From positions 1 through 6,913 of the forward strand of contig CANJJY010000246.1 of the NCBI GenBank assembly GCA_947474445.1: 6,913 nt of DNA, given 5' to 3'. This document shows, one piece after another, positions 1-5,764 of the stretch. Origin of the DNA: Oligoflexaceae bacterium. Lineage in GTDB: Bacteria; Bdellovibrionota_B; Oligoflexia; Oligoflexales; Oligoflexaceae. Numbering within the stretch: the first letter of the stretch is position 1; the number at the start of each line of letters is the position of its first letter. The position numbers and the translations under genes were made by a program. The notes below the pieces were generated by a model, which saw only the letters and a program-made list of their open reading frames with translations, was not told the origin of the DNA and ran no database searches.

Positions 1-8
1 AAGTATCC

Positions 9-1400
9 ATGTCGACATCCTTTGATCTCGTGGTGATAGGTTCAGGACCCGGTGGCGAAGTCGGAGCCTTGAAAGCCGCCCAGATGGGCTTAAAAGTAGC
101 TTTGGTTGAAAAAGCCGAACATCTCGGCGGAACCTGTCTCAATTGGGGCTGTATTCCGACCAAAGCTCTGCTTCACGCCGCTAAAACGTGGGACAAGCTT
201 CAGCATCTCGAAGAGCAGGGCTTCTCCATCGGCAAACCTGCCTTCGATTGGAAACGCATCCTGGAACGCAAAGAGAAAATCGTCGATCAGCAGCGCAAGG
301 GTCTGCGTTTTCTCATGAAGAAAAACAATATCACGACCTACGAGGGCCACGGCCGCCTCGAAAGCAAGACGACGGTCAGCGTCACGGACAAAGCTGGCAA
401 GCAGACTGTGCTCCAAACCAAATTCGTACTCCTCGCGACCGGTTCGCGGATCAAGGAATTGCCCTTCGCCCGCTCGAACGGCAAAAATATTTTGAATTCC
501 GATCACATTCTCTCCATCGATCACATCCCCAAAACATTGGCGGTTGTCGGCGGCGGCGTGGTCGGCACCGAATTCGCATCGCTGTTTGGTCGCATGGGCA
601 GTCAAGTCGTAATCATTGAGATGGCGCCCCAGATTCTGCCGACTGAAGATAGCGAATGCGTGAAAGAAGTGGAACGCACGCTGAAAAAGCAAAACGTCGT
701 CATCGAAACGGGCAGCAAACTGCTCGGCGTCGTCGATGATGGCAAGCGCGTGAAACTCTCCGTCGAGGGCAAGGAAGATCGTTTCTTCGACAAAGTTTTG
801 CTTTCTATCGGTCGCGACGCTGTCACCGATGACGTCGGACTCGGCAAGGTGGGGCTCAGCACCGAGCGCGGCGGCTTTATCAAGGTCGATGAACATTACC
901 GGACGCAGGTTCCGCATATCTTCGCCATCGGCGATATCATCGCCACGCCAGCACTCGCCCACACCGCATCGGCTGAGGCCTATCACGCGGTCGAAGTCAT
1001 GGCGGGCCATCAGCCGCCACTGATCAATTATGCGGCAAATCCAAGCGCGATCTATTGCTATCCAGAAGTGGCCAGCATCGGCATCACCGAGGATAAGGCC
1101 AAGGCGGATAAGATTCCATATCAGGTGGCTAAATTCCCCTTTGCACCGATGGCCAAGGCTAAGATCGAAGATGCGACGATCGGCTTTGTCAAAATCGTCT
1201 ATGAGCCCAAGTATCGCGAGATTCTCGGCGTTCACATCGTCGGGGCCACAGCCACGGAAATGATCGCTGAATTTGCTCTGGGCAAAGTGCTGGAAACGAC
1301 GATCGATGAAATCGGTCACACGATTCACCCGCACCCGACCATTTCCGAGACTGTCATGGAAGCAGCGCATGTAGCGCTGGGCGGGGCCATTCATTTATAA
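9..1400 (+). CDS. lpdA: Dihydrolipoyl dehydrogenase (E3 of a 2-oxo-acid dehydrogenase complex)
   Basis: A 463-residue flavoprotein of normal family length. It reoxidises the dihydrolipoyl group carried by E2 and passes electrons through FAD and a redox disulfide to NAD+, in the cytoplasm. Seen in the protein: the N-terminal FAD dinucleotide motif GSGPGG (residues 11-16); the redox-active pair C43 and C48 in GGTCLNWGCIPTK; the ATGSR segment (143-147); the NAD-binding GGGVVGTEFAS (181-191); the second FAD contact IFAIGDI (D309); and the C-terminal dimer-interface motif HPHPTISE with catalytic H442 and E447. All key residues are present, so it should be active. The start at 9 gives the expected N-terminus just before the FAD fold, but only 8 nt lie upstream, so its ribosome site cannot be judged. 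An E2 gene follows on the same strand, which supports E3 rather than a mercuric or glutathione reductase relative. Confidence 0.96.
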   Translation: MSTSFDLVVIGSGPGGEVGALKAAQMGLKVALVEKAEHLGGTCLNWGCIPTKALLHAAKTWDKLQHLEEQGFSIGKPAFDWKRILERKEKIVDQQRKGLRFLMKKNNITTYEGHGRLESKTTVSVTDKAGKQTVLQTKFVLLATGSRIKELPFARSNGKNILNSDHILSIDHIPKTLAVVGGGVVGTEFASLFGRMGSQVVIIEMAPQILPTEDSECVKEVERTLKKQNVVIETGSKLLGVVDDGKRVKLSVEGKEDRFFDKVLLSIGRDAVTDDVGLGKVGLSTERGGFIKVDEHYRTQVPHIFAIGDIIATPALAHTASAEAYHAVEVMAGHQPPLINYAANPSAIYCYPEVASIGITEDKAKADKIPYQVAKFPFAPMAKAKIEDATIGFVKIVYEPKYREILGVHIVGATATEMIAEFALGKVLETTIDEIGHTIHPHPTISETVMEAAHVALGGAIHL

Positions 1401-1421
1401 TGCTGGTTCCTGACTGGGCCG

Positions 1422-1443
1422 TCCGCTTTTGACCAAAGGCGGG
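1422..1443 (+). other. Intergenic hairpin between the E3 and E2 genes
   Basis: In the 75-nt gap, CCGCTTTT (1423-1430) pairs with AAAGGCGG (1435-1442) around the four-base loop GACC. This is an 8-bp stem with one G-T pair, and T1422-G1443 could add a ninth wobble pair. No T-run follows, so it is not a classical terminator. It may mark an mRNA processing or stability point that sets E3 and E2 levels separately, but that is inference. Confidence 0.45.
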
Positions 1444-1462
1444 GAGCTACCACACGAGAAAG

Positions 1463-1467
1463 CGGAG
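1463..1467 (+). promoter_or_regulatory. Ribosome binding site of the E2 gene
   Basis: CGGAG lies 8 nt before the ATG at 1476 and supports that start. It shows that E2 is initiated independently although it is probably cotranscribed with the E3 gene. Confidence 0.7.
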
Positions 1468-1475
1468 AACAAACC

Positions 1476-2804
1476 ATGTCGGAAATGACAGAAGTCTTAT
1501 TGCCTCAAATGGGCGAGGGTGTATTCGAAGCGACTCTAACCAACTGGCTCGTCGCCGAGGGTCAGAGAGTCGAGAAAGATGCGCCGCTGTTCGAAGTGTC
1601 GACGGACAAGGTCGACACCGAGATTCCAGCGCCTGCAGCCGGCATTCTCGTGCGCGTTCTCGCTCCTATCGGCACTGTGGTCAAAGTCGATCAATGCATC
1701 GCTTATATCGCCGACTCCGCGGCCGTAGCTACTCCCGCGGCCGGCGCGCCGGCAAAAAAAGGCCAGGCAGCGCCTGCAGCGACCCCGCCCGCCGCTGTAA
1801 CGCCGAAGGCTCCCCCTCTGCCGCTCGTCAAGAGTGAGGACGGTCTCGACTCACAGGGGCATCAGCGCTCGTCGCCACTGGTGCGGAAGATCGCCAAGGA
1901 ACGCGGCATCGATCTGCAGCAGGTGCAGGGTTCTGGGATGAACGGTCGCATTACCAAAAAAGATATACTCGAGCACGAACTGACTCCAGCGGCACCCCTA
2001 GCGCTCCTCGAGACGAGCACCCCGACCATGCGCACGCGCATCGAAGTCGCGCCGGCCAGCACGGCTCTGAAACTGAGCGTGACCGACAGCGGTCAAGAAT
2101 CTCTCGAGGGTGTTCCCGTGCGTCGCGAAACGATGAATCGCATGCGGCAACTGATCGCCGATCATATGGTGGAGTCGGTGCGGACATCACCGCACGTCAC
2201 CACGGTCTTTGAAATGGATCTGCATCGCATTACCGCCATCCGCGAAAAACACAGAGATGCCTTTCAAAAACAGGAAGGCTTTAAGCTGACCCTCACGCCC
2301 TTCTTTATTCACGCTGCGGTCGAAGCGATCAAAAAACACCCCATCATCAACACCTCGGTCGATGGCTATGACATCCTTTGGAAAAAAGATATCAACATCG
2401 GCTGCGCCGTGGCTCTCGACAACGGATTGATCGTGCCGGTGATCAAGCAAGCCGGCGATTTGAGTCTACTCGGCATCGCCAGACGCCTCAATGATTTGGT
2501 GGTTCGCGCTCGCAGTAAGAAGCTCAAACCCGACGACGTTCAAGGTGGAACTTTTTCCATTACGAATCCAGGCGGCTGGGGCAGCATCACCTCCAATCCC
2601 ATCATCAACCAACCGCAGGTCGCCATTCTTGGGATTGGTGCAGCGGTTAAAAGGCCGGTCATCGTCGATGATATGATCGCCGTCAGACCGATGATGTACA
2701 TGAGTCTGACCTTCGATCATCGCGTGATCGATGGTGAAGGGGGATCTAAGTATCTCGCCACGCTCAAAGAGATTATAGAAAACTACGACAGCCTGCCTTT
2801 TTGA
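1476..2804 (+). CDS. 2-oxo-acid dehydrogenase complex dihydrolipoyl acyltransferase (E2)
   Basis: A 442-residue E2 with the classic order of parts. An N-terminal lipoyl domain (about 4-79) carries the lipoylation lysine K45 in STDKVDTEI. An Ala/Pro-rich flexible linker follows (about 82-118), then a peripheral subunit-binding domain (about 132-167, SSPLVRKIAKERGID... GSGMNGRITKKDIL). A second, less Ala/Pro-pure linker (about 168-212) leads to the acyltransferase core (about 213-442). The core keeps the FSITNPGGWGS strand (360-370) and the active-site DHRVIDG with H415 and D419. It moves the acyl group from the lipoyl arm to CoA at the core of the complex. The neighbouring E3 gene fits this role; E1 is not in the window. 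The lipoyl motif DKVDTEIP resembles succinyl- or branched-chain-type E2s as much as pyruvate-type ones, so I do not assign a substrate or symbol. The family call is firm. Confidence 0.95.
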   Translation: MSEMTEVLLPQMGEGVFEATLTNWLVAEGQRVEKDAPLFEVSTDKVDTEIPAPAAGILVRVLAPIGTVVKVDQCIAYIADSAAVATPAAGAPAKKGQAAPAATPPAAVTPKAPPLPLVKSEDGLDSQGHQRSSPLVRKIAKERGIDLQQVQGSGMNGRITKKDILEHELTPAAPLALLETSTPTMRTRIEVAPASTALKLSVTDSGQESLEGVPVRRETMNRMRQLIADHMVESVRTSPHVTTVFEMDLHRITAIREKHRDAFQKQEGFKLTLTPFFIHAAVEAIKKHPIINTSVDGYDILWKKDINIGCAVALDNGLIVPVIKQAGDLSLLGIARRLNDLVVRARSKKLKPDDVQGGTFSITNPGGWGSITSNPIINQPQVAILGIGAAVKRPVIVDDMIAVRPMMYMSLTFDHRVIDGEGGSKYLATLKEIIENYDSLPF

Positions 2805-2820
2805 AAACTGAAAACGAAAA

Positions 2821-2854
2821 AGAGGGGGCAAAAATTGCCTCCTCTGTTTTTTTT
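2821..2854. terminator. Strong, probably bidirectional intrinsic terminator
   Basis: AGAGGGGGCAA (2821-2831) pairs with TTGCCTCCTCT (2835-2845) around a three-A loop, an 11-bp stem with one G-T pair. It is followed by G and eight Ts (2847-2854) on the plus strand. On the left flank AAAACTGAAAACGAAAA (2804-2820) gives three four-T runs when read on the minus strand. The stem starts 16 nt after the E2 stop and lies about 40 nt past the stop of the converging HPt gene, so it can end both transcripts. Confidence 0.88.
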
Positions 2855-2885
2855 CTCTGCGGGGAGTCGAATCGTCTCGGTCGCG

Positions 2886-3269
2886 CTAGTCGAGCGGAGC
2901 AAGCAGCCGGCTTTCCGGTTTGACCGTCACTTTCTTATCGAGCACATACCAAAGATCGTCATAGAGCTCATCGAGCAGATAGCGCAGTTCGCCCATGCAC
3001 GATTCAGCGTCTTCCAACTCACCGCGCCCACCCATGGATTCGATTTCAGAAGCTTTGGCGATGATCTGCGCGGCTCCGTAGGGGAGCACCGAGCCTTTGA
3101 TGGCGTGGGCCGCGTGCTCGACGCTGTAGGCGTGTTCGAGCTGTATGGCTTCTTGCAAGGATCGGATGCGGTCCGGAGTCGCTTCGAGAAAGCCTTGGAT
3201 GAGATCCTGCACGTTTTGCAGATCGTGTTCGGATCGTTTCATCAGAATTTTCCAATTGATATGCTTCAT
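2886..3269 (-). CDS. Stand-alone histidine phosphotransfer (HPt) domain protein
   Basis: A 127-residue, mostly helical, acidic protein made of essentially one HPt domain. The motif EHAAHAIKGSVLPYGAAQI contains the HPt signature H-x-x-K-G-S, with H55 as the expected phospho-accepting residue, K58 and G59 following, and the usual downstream Gly-Ala. HPt proteins relay phosphate between receiver domains in multistep His-Asp phosphorelays; they have no kinase activity of their own. The reading frame is open further upstream to 3320, but ATG 3269 is preferred: AAGGGGGAGG (3279-3288 on this strand) lies 9 nt before it, and the extra 17 residues are Arg/Pro-rich and unlike an HPt N-terminus. No kinase or response regulator is adjacent in the window, so it is an orphan whose partners must be encoded elsewhere. 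It converges on the E2 gene across the shared terminator. Confidence 0.85.
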   Translation of the reverse strand: MKHINWKILMKRSEHDLQNVQDLIQGFLEATPDRIRSLQEAIQLEHAYSVEHAAHAIKGSVLPYGAAQIIAKASEIESMGGRGELEDAESCMGELRYLLDELYDDLWYVLDKKVTVKPESRLLAPLD

Positions 3270-3278
3270 TTTACTGCG

Positions 3279-3288
3279 CCTCCCCCTT
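3279..3288 (-). promoter_or_regulatory. Strong ribosome binding site deciding the HPt start
   Basis: Read on the minus strand, AAGGGGGAGG is followed by a 9-nt spacer and ATG at 3269. It is the best Shine-Dalgarno match in the window and argues for the 127-residue product over the longer frame starting at 3320. Confidence 0.75.
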
Positions 3289-3404
3289 GGATCGATCGGC
3301 TGCGTTCGCCGGCCCATCATGTTCCAACCTTGGACACCCTTCGGCGCACTTCTTTAAAAGTTAAGGGGTGGTGCATTTTTTTTCTGCGACAGCGGCTGGA
3401 CAGG

Positions 3405-3599
3405 TCAGAAATTGCCTAGCGCTGTGCCGGCGCTTTCGACGCGAAAGACGTATAATGGAAGTGGGCCGTAGAACCAGCTACCCGCTTGGCCGAGGACTTC
3501 GAGATTTTCCAAGGCAGCCCAAGTGACTCGATGACCGGACGGTGACTTTAAAGTCATGAGGCGATCTCGCGCTTGAGCCAACCCTTCTTTGTGTGACAT
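3405..3599 (-). CDS. Possible small hypothetical protein, 64 codons
   Basis: I do not recognise this product. The 64-residue frame starts MSHKEGLAQA, is basic and Ala/Leu-rich at the N-terminus, and has an aromatic-rich middle (GSWFYGPLPLYVF). It has no signal peptide, clear membrane segment or cysteine. In favour: codons favour GTC, CTC, CGC, GGC, TTC and TAC, as in the neighbouring real genes, and no better ORF covers this stretch. Against: there is no Shine-Dalgarno sequence near the ATG, the start region overlaps the likely promoter region of the divergent heme operon, and the frame stays open 9 more codons upstream to a TAG without a good start. It could be a real small protein, a gene remnant, or chance. 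It ends 135 nt before the HPt start on the same strand. Confidence 0.4.
   Translation of the reverse strand: MSHKEGLAQARDRLMTLKSPSGHRVTWAALENLEVLGQAGSWFYGPLPLYVFRVESAGTALGNF
3543..3556. promoter_or_regulatory. Perfect 14-bp palindrome, candidate operator
   Basis: TGACTTTAAAGTCA is perfectly self-complementary, and symmetry stops at the next base pair. It lies 92 nt upstream of the GTG start of the membrane-protein gene that opens the heme operon. Its TGAC-N6-GTCA shape resembles the two-fold sites of CRP/FNR-superfamily regulators, though it matches neither the E. coli CRP nor FNR consensus exactly. It also falls inside the possible small ORF, where it would encode Met-Thr-Leu-Lys-Ser, so chance remains possible. 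Confidence 0.35.
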
Positions 3600-3602
3600 A
3601 AC
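3573..3602 (+). promoter_or_regulatory. Weak sigma70-like promoter candidate for the heme operon
   Basis: TTGAGC (3573-3578) and CATAAC (3597-3602) are each 4 of 6 matches to the -35 and -10 boxes, 18 nt apart. Transcription would begin near 3609, about 40 nt before the GTG start. The match is poor and other start points in 3560-3640 are possible. A weak promoter would fit activation from the upstream palindrome. Confidence 0.22.
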
Positions 3603-3635
3603 TTCGTAGCCCAGGGCTCTAGGCCCCTAACGACT

Positions 3636-3641
3636 GAGGAG
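3636..3641 (+). promoter_or_regulatory. Ribosome binding site supporting a GTG start
   Basis: GAGGAG sits 6 nt before GTG 3648. No in-frame ATG gives a comparable N-terminus with an intact first membrane helix, so the GTG start is preferred. Confidence 0.75.
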
Positions 3642-3647
3642 CCTCCC

Positions 3648-4448
3648 GTGAACCTCTATCATATCGGCGTGATCTCGGCCCTGATAGCCTTCGCGCTCGC
3701 CTCTCTCTTATCCCTTCATAGTTTCGCGACGCAGCGAACGCGCTATATTATCAACAAAACGGCTTACGTCTTCTTTGTCCTCGGCACCTGCCTGATGACC
3801 AGCAATACGATCAGCGCGTTTTACCTCGACCTCAATCACCTGACGAGCGGCTTTGCCCTCATCACCTCGCTCGGTTGGATCACCATCCTCGCGCAGCTTT
3901 TCTTCCAGGTTCGTATCCTCAGCACGATCGTCGCTCCTCTATCGACTCTCATCCTCCTCGTTCAGCTGTTTTTCGGAGCGCCGCACGGCGCCATCCCCGG
4001 TGCGGCATCGAGCTCAGGGACTTTGCTGGCTGTTCATATTCTCAGCAGCGTCCTCGGTGAGGCTTTCGCTATCATAGCTTTCGGCATCGCCGTGTTCTAT
4101 CTGATGCAGCAGCAAGCTTTGAAGAAAAAGCAGCTCAATCGTCTCCAGCACACGCAAATCTCCATCAGCAAGTTGAGTCAGGCTCTCATCATCAGTATCT
4201 GGCTCGGCTTTTCCCTCCTTACGTCCGGCCTGATCATGGGCGCGGTTTACTGGCAATTTTATTTCGATGGCGACCGCGACACGCTCCTGGGTAAAATACT
4301 CTGGGCGTTCATGGTTTGGTTCTGGTATCTAGCCACTCTCATCAGCCGCAATATATTCAATATATCGGCCAAACGCTTGGCGTGGATGACAATTGCGGGC
4401 TTTGTACTCCTGGCCATTGGGCTTTTCGGTCTCAGTAACTGGAGTTAA
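3648..4448 (+). CDS. ccsA: CcsA/HemX-type integral membrane protein (cytochrome c assembly family)
   Basis: A 266-residue inner-membrane protein with about eight predicted membrane helices (roughly residues 4-24, 38-58, 66-84, 88-109, 127-152, 179-202, 214-234, 243-263). The segment AVHILSSVLGEAFAIIAFGIAVFYLMQQ(Q)ALKKK (about 128-160), with H130, matches the conserved His helix of the CcsA/HemX family. The later stretch GFSLLTSGLIMGAVYW (187-202) and the Trp-rich helix LWAFMVWFWYLATLISR (218-234) match its C-terminal half. The tryptophan-rich WWD heme-handling loop of true CcsA/CcmC proteins is not recognisable; it is replaced by QFYFDGDRDTLLGK. This resembles the HemX/YpjD branch more than a bona fide heme-ligating synthase subunit. 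Known roles in the family are heme delivery for cytochrome c and, for Bacillus HemX, control of HemA abundance. Its place 4 nt ahead of hemA favours a heme-related role. The family call is good; the exact function is open and the symbol is a family label. Confidence 0.8.
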   Translation: MNLYHIGVISALIAFALASLLSLHSFATQRTRYIINKTAYVFFVLGTCLMTSNTISAFYLDLNHLTSGFALITSLGWITILAQLFFQVRILSTIVAPLSTLILLVQLFFGAPHGAIPGAASSSGTLLAVHILSSVLGEAFAIIAFGIAVFYLMQQQALKKKQLNRLQHTQISISKLSQALIISIWLGFSLLTSGLIMGAVYWQFYFDGDRDTLLGKILWAFMVWFWYLATLISRNIFNISAKRLAWMTIAGFVLLAIGLFGLSNWS

Positions 4449-4455
4449 GAGTTTG
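4441..4455 (+). promoter_or_regulatory. Ribosome site and TTG start that define the hemA N-terminus
   Basis: GGAG (4441-4444), inside the last codons of the preceding gene, is followed after 8 nt by TTG 4453. From this codon the protein reads (M)SEKTPILFCIGTNH, the normal HemA beginning. The frame is open upstream to a TTG at 4393, but that adds 20 residues without family resemblance and overlaps the membrane-protein gene. Confidence 0.7.
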
Positions 4456-5763
4456 AGCGAAAAGACACCGATATTATTTTGCATCGGAACCAATCACGAG
4501 TCCGCAGGGCTGGACTTTCGTGAATCTTTATTTTTGAGTCGCGAAGACATCGAAGTGTCTCTGCCGCAAGTCATTGCCAAGCATCACGTAAAAGAAGTGA
4601 TGGTGCTGTCGACCTGTAACCGCCTCGAAATCTACGGCGTGATGGAAGACTCTTCTGTCACGGCTCATCAGCTCAAAGAGGTGTTCATCGATCTGCAGCG
4701 TTACTGCCCGAAGCAGAAAGCTGATCTCGATGAAGAAATCAAGAATCGGAGCTATCACTACCTGCAAAAGGAAGCGGCGCGCCATGCCTTCGGTGTCGCA
4801 GCCGGCCTCGATTCATTGGTCCTGGGCGAGACGCAGATTGCCGGACAGTTCAAAGACGCCGCTCAATTCGCTCAAGAGAGTGGCACTCTGGGACCTATCT
4901 TAAAGCGCCTCACGCAGGACGCTTTTTCCGCTTCCAAACGCGTTCGTAGCCAGACGGATATCGGCAAACGCCCGGTTTCGATCAGCCATGCCGCAATCGA
5001 TTTGGCGAACCGCGTGTACGGTCAGATCAAAGATTGCTGTGTGCTCGTCGTCGGTGCTGGTGAGATGGCAGAAGTCGCTGCCAAATACCTCGTCAAATAT
5101 CAGCCGCGCCAATTGTTTTTTTGCAACCGCACGCTCTCTCGCGCCGAAGCTCTGGTCGAGAAGGTGGGCATCGGCCTCGCTTATCCCTGGGAAGAACTCA
5201 ATGAAGCTCTTCCCCTGGCTGACGTCGTGATCAGCTGCACCGCGGCCAATGACATCGTATTGGATAAGGCCCGGATTCAAAAGTCCCAGGCGGTCCGCGG
5301 CGGTAAACCCGTGTTCCTGATCGACATCGCTCTCCCGCGCGATATCGATACGGCCTGTGCCCAGCTCGAGGACGTTTACCTTTTTGATATCGACGACCTC
5401 AAACAGGTGGTCGGTGAGAACTTTGAAGAACGGCGCAAAGCTGCGGAAATAGGCAAGCAGATCGTCGTGGAAAATGCCACGGCCTTTGAGCGATGGCTAC
5501 AGAGCATGAATCTGAAGCCGGCGCTCGCCAGCTTTCGCGAGTACCTCGACGCTCTCGCCCTGCAGGAATTCCAGAAATCCTTTGGCCGTGCGCCCCTCAC
5601 GCAGCTTGAGGAAGGTCAGGTCAAAGCCGTAGAAAGCATGCTGCGATCTGTCATTCAAAAAATCACTGCCGACGCCGGCCGCGTCGTGCATAATCCCCCT
5701 AGTGGCGTTACCTCAGAACATTTGGCCGATGCTCTCAAAAGCCTTTTTCAACGGACCGAATAA
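4453..5763 (+). CDS. hemA: Glutamyl-tRNA reductase
   Basis: A 436-residue enzyme from TTG 4453. It reduces glutamyl-tRNA(Glu) with NADPH to glutamate-1-semialdehyde, the committed step of the C5 tetrapyrrole pathway, in the cytoplasm. Seen: the N-terminal catalytic domain with GTNHESAGLDFRE (12-24), catalytic C55 in LSTCNRLEIYG, and the signature AFGVAAGLDSLVLGETQIAGQ (about 112-132) preceded by H111. The NADPH Rossmann domain has VLVVGAGEMAE (197-207), CNRTLSRAE and the DIALPRDID segment (291-299). The C-terminal helical dimerisation domain spans about 320-436. Length and all motifs are typical. The gene follows the membrane-protein stop by 4 nt and precedes hemC by 1 nt, so translation is probably coupled. 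The rare TTG start may keep expression low, which would suit a rate-setting enzyme; that is inference. Confidence 0.95.
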   Translation: MSEKTPILFCIGTNHESAGLDFRESLFLSREDIEVSLPQVIAKHHVKEVMVLSTCNRLEIYGVMEDSSVTAHQLKEVFIDLQRYCPKQKADLDEEIKNRSYHYLQKEAARHAFGVAAGLDSLVLGETQIAGQFKDAAQFAQESGTLGPILKRLTQDAFSASKRVRSQTDIGKRPVSISHAAIDLANRVYGQIKDCCVLVVGAGEMAEVAAKYLVKYQPRQLFFCNRTLSRAEALVEKVGIGLAYPWEELNEALPLADVVISCTAANDIVLDKARIQKSQAVRGGKPVFLIDIALPRDIDTACAQLEDVYLFDIDDLKQVVGENFEERRKAAEIGKQIVVENATAFERWLQSMNLKPALASFREYLDALALQEFQKSFGRAPLTQLEEGQVKAVESMLRSVIQKITADAGRVVHNPPSGVTSEHLADALKSLFQRTE

Positions 5764-5764
5764 T

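Noticed and set aside
90..1394. A 434-codon open frame on the minus strand opposite the E3 gene
   Set aside because: It is the antisense of a clearly functional enzyme whose codon bias leaves this frame free of stops. The translated product has no recognisable motif and an odd composition rich in Asp, Phe and Arg.
3270..3320. A 17-residue N-terminal extension of the HPt protein
   Set aside because: It is Arg/Pro-rich, lacks a good ribosome site at 3320 and overlaps the strong ribosome site used by ATG 3269.
3318..3377. A 19-codon minus-strand frame (start MHHPLTFKEV) ending in an ATGA overlap with the longer HPt frame
   Set aside because: It is too short, has no ribosome site or recognisable motif, and the ATGA overlap loses meaning once the HPt start is placed at 3269.
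3376..3383. A run of eight Ts on the plus strand, considered as a terminator tail or a minus-strand promoter A-tract
   Set aside because: No hairpin precedes it on the plus strand, and no acceptable -35/-10 pair follows it on the minus strand.
2835..3419. A 194-codon plus-strand frame across the HPt region
   Set aside because: It starts inside the terminator and lies antisense to the HPt gene, which has a strong ribosome site and a family motif. The long frame is a shadow.
3608..3626. Short GC-rich inverted repeats (AGCCC-A-GGGCT and GGGC-TCTAG-GCCC) in the leader of the heme operon
   Set aside because: The first has a one-base centre and cannot fold as a hairpin. The second has only four pairs. 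Neither reaches the ribosome site convincingly, and I see no riboswitch architecture.
4393..4452. A longer hemA N-terminus from the TTG at 4393
   Set aside because: The added 20 residues are out-of-frame translation of the end of the membrane-protein gene, do not resemble HemA, and have no ribosome site comparable to GGAG at 4441.
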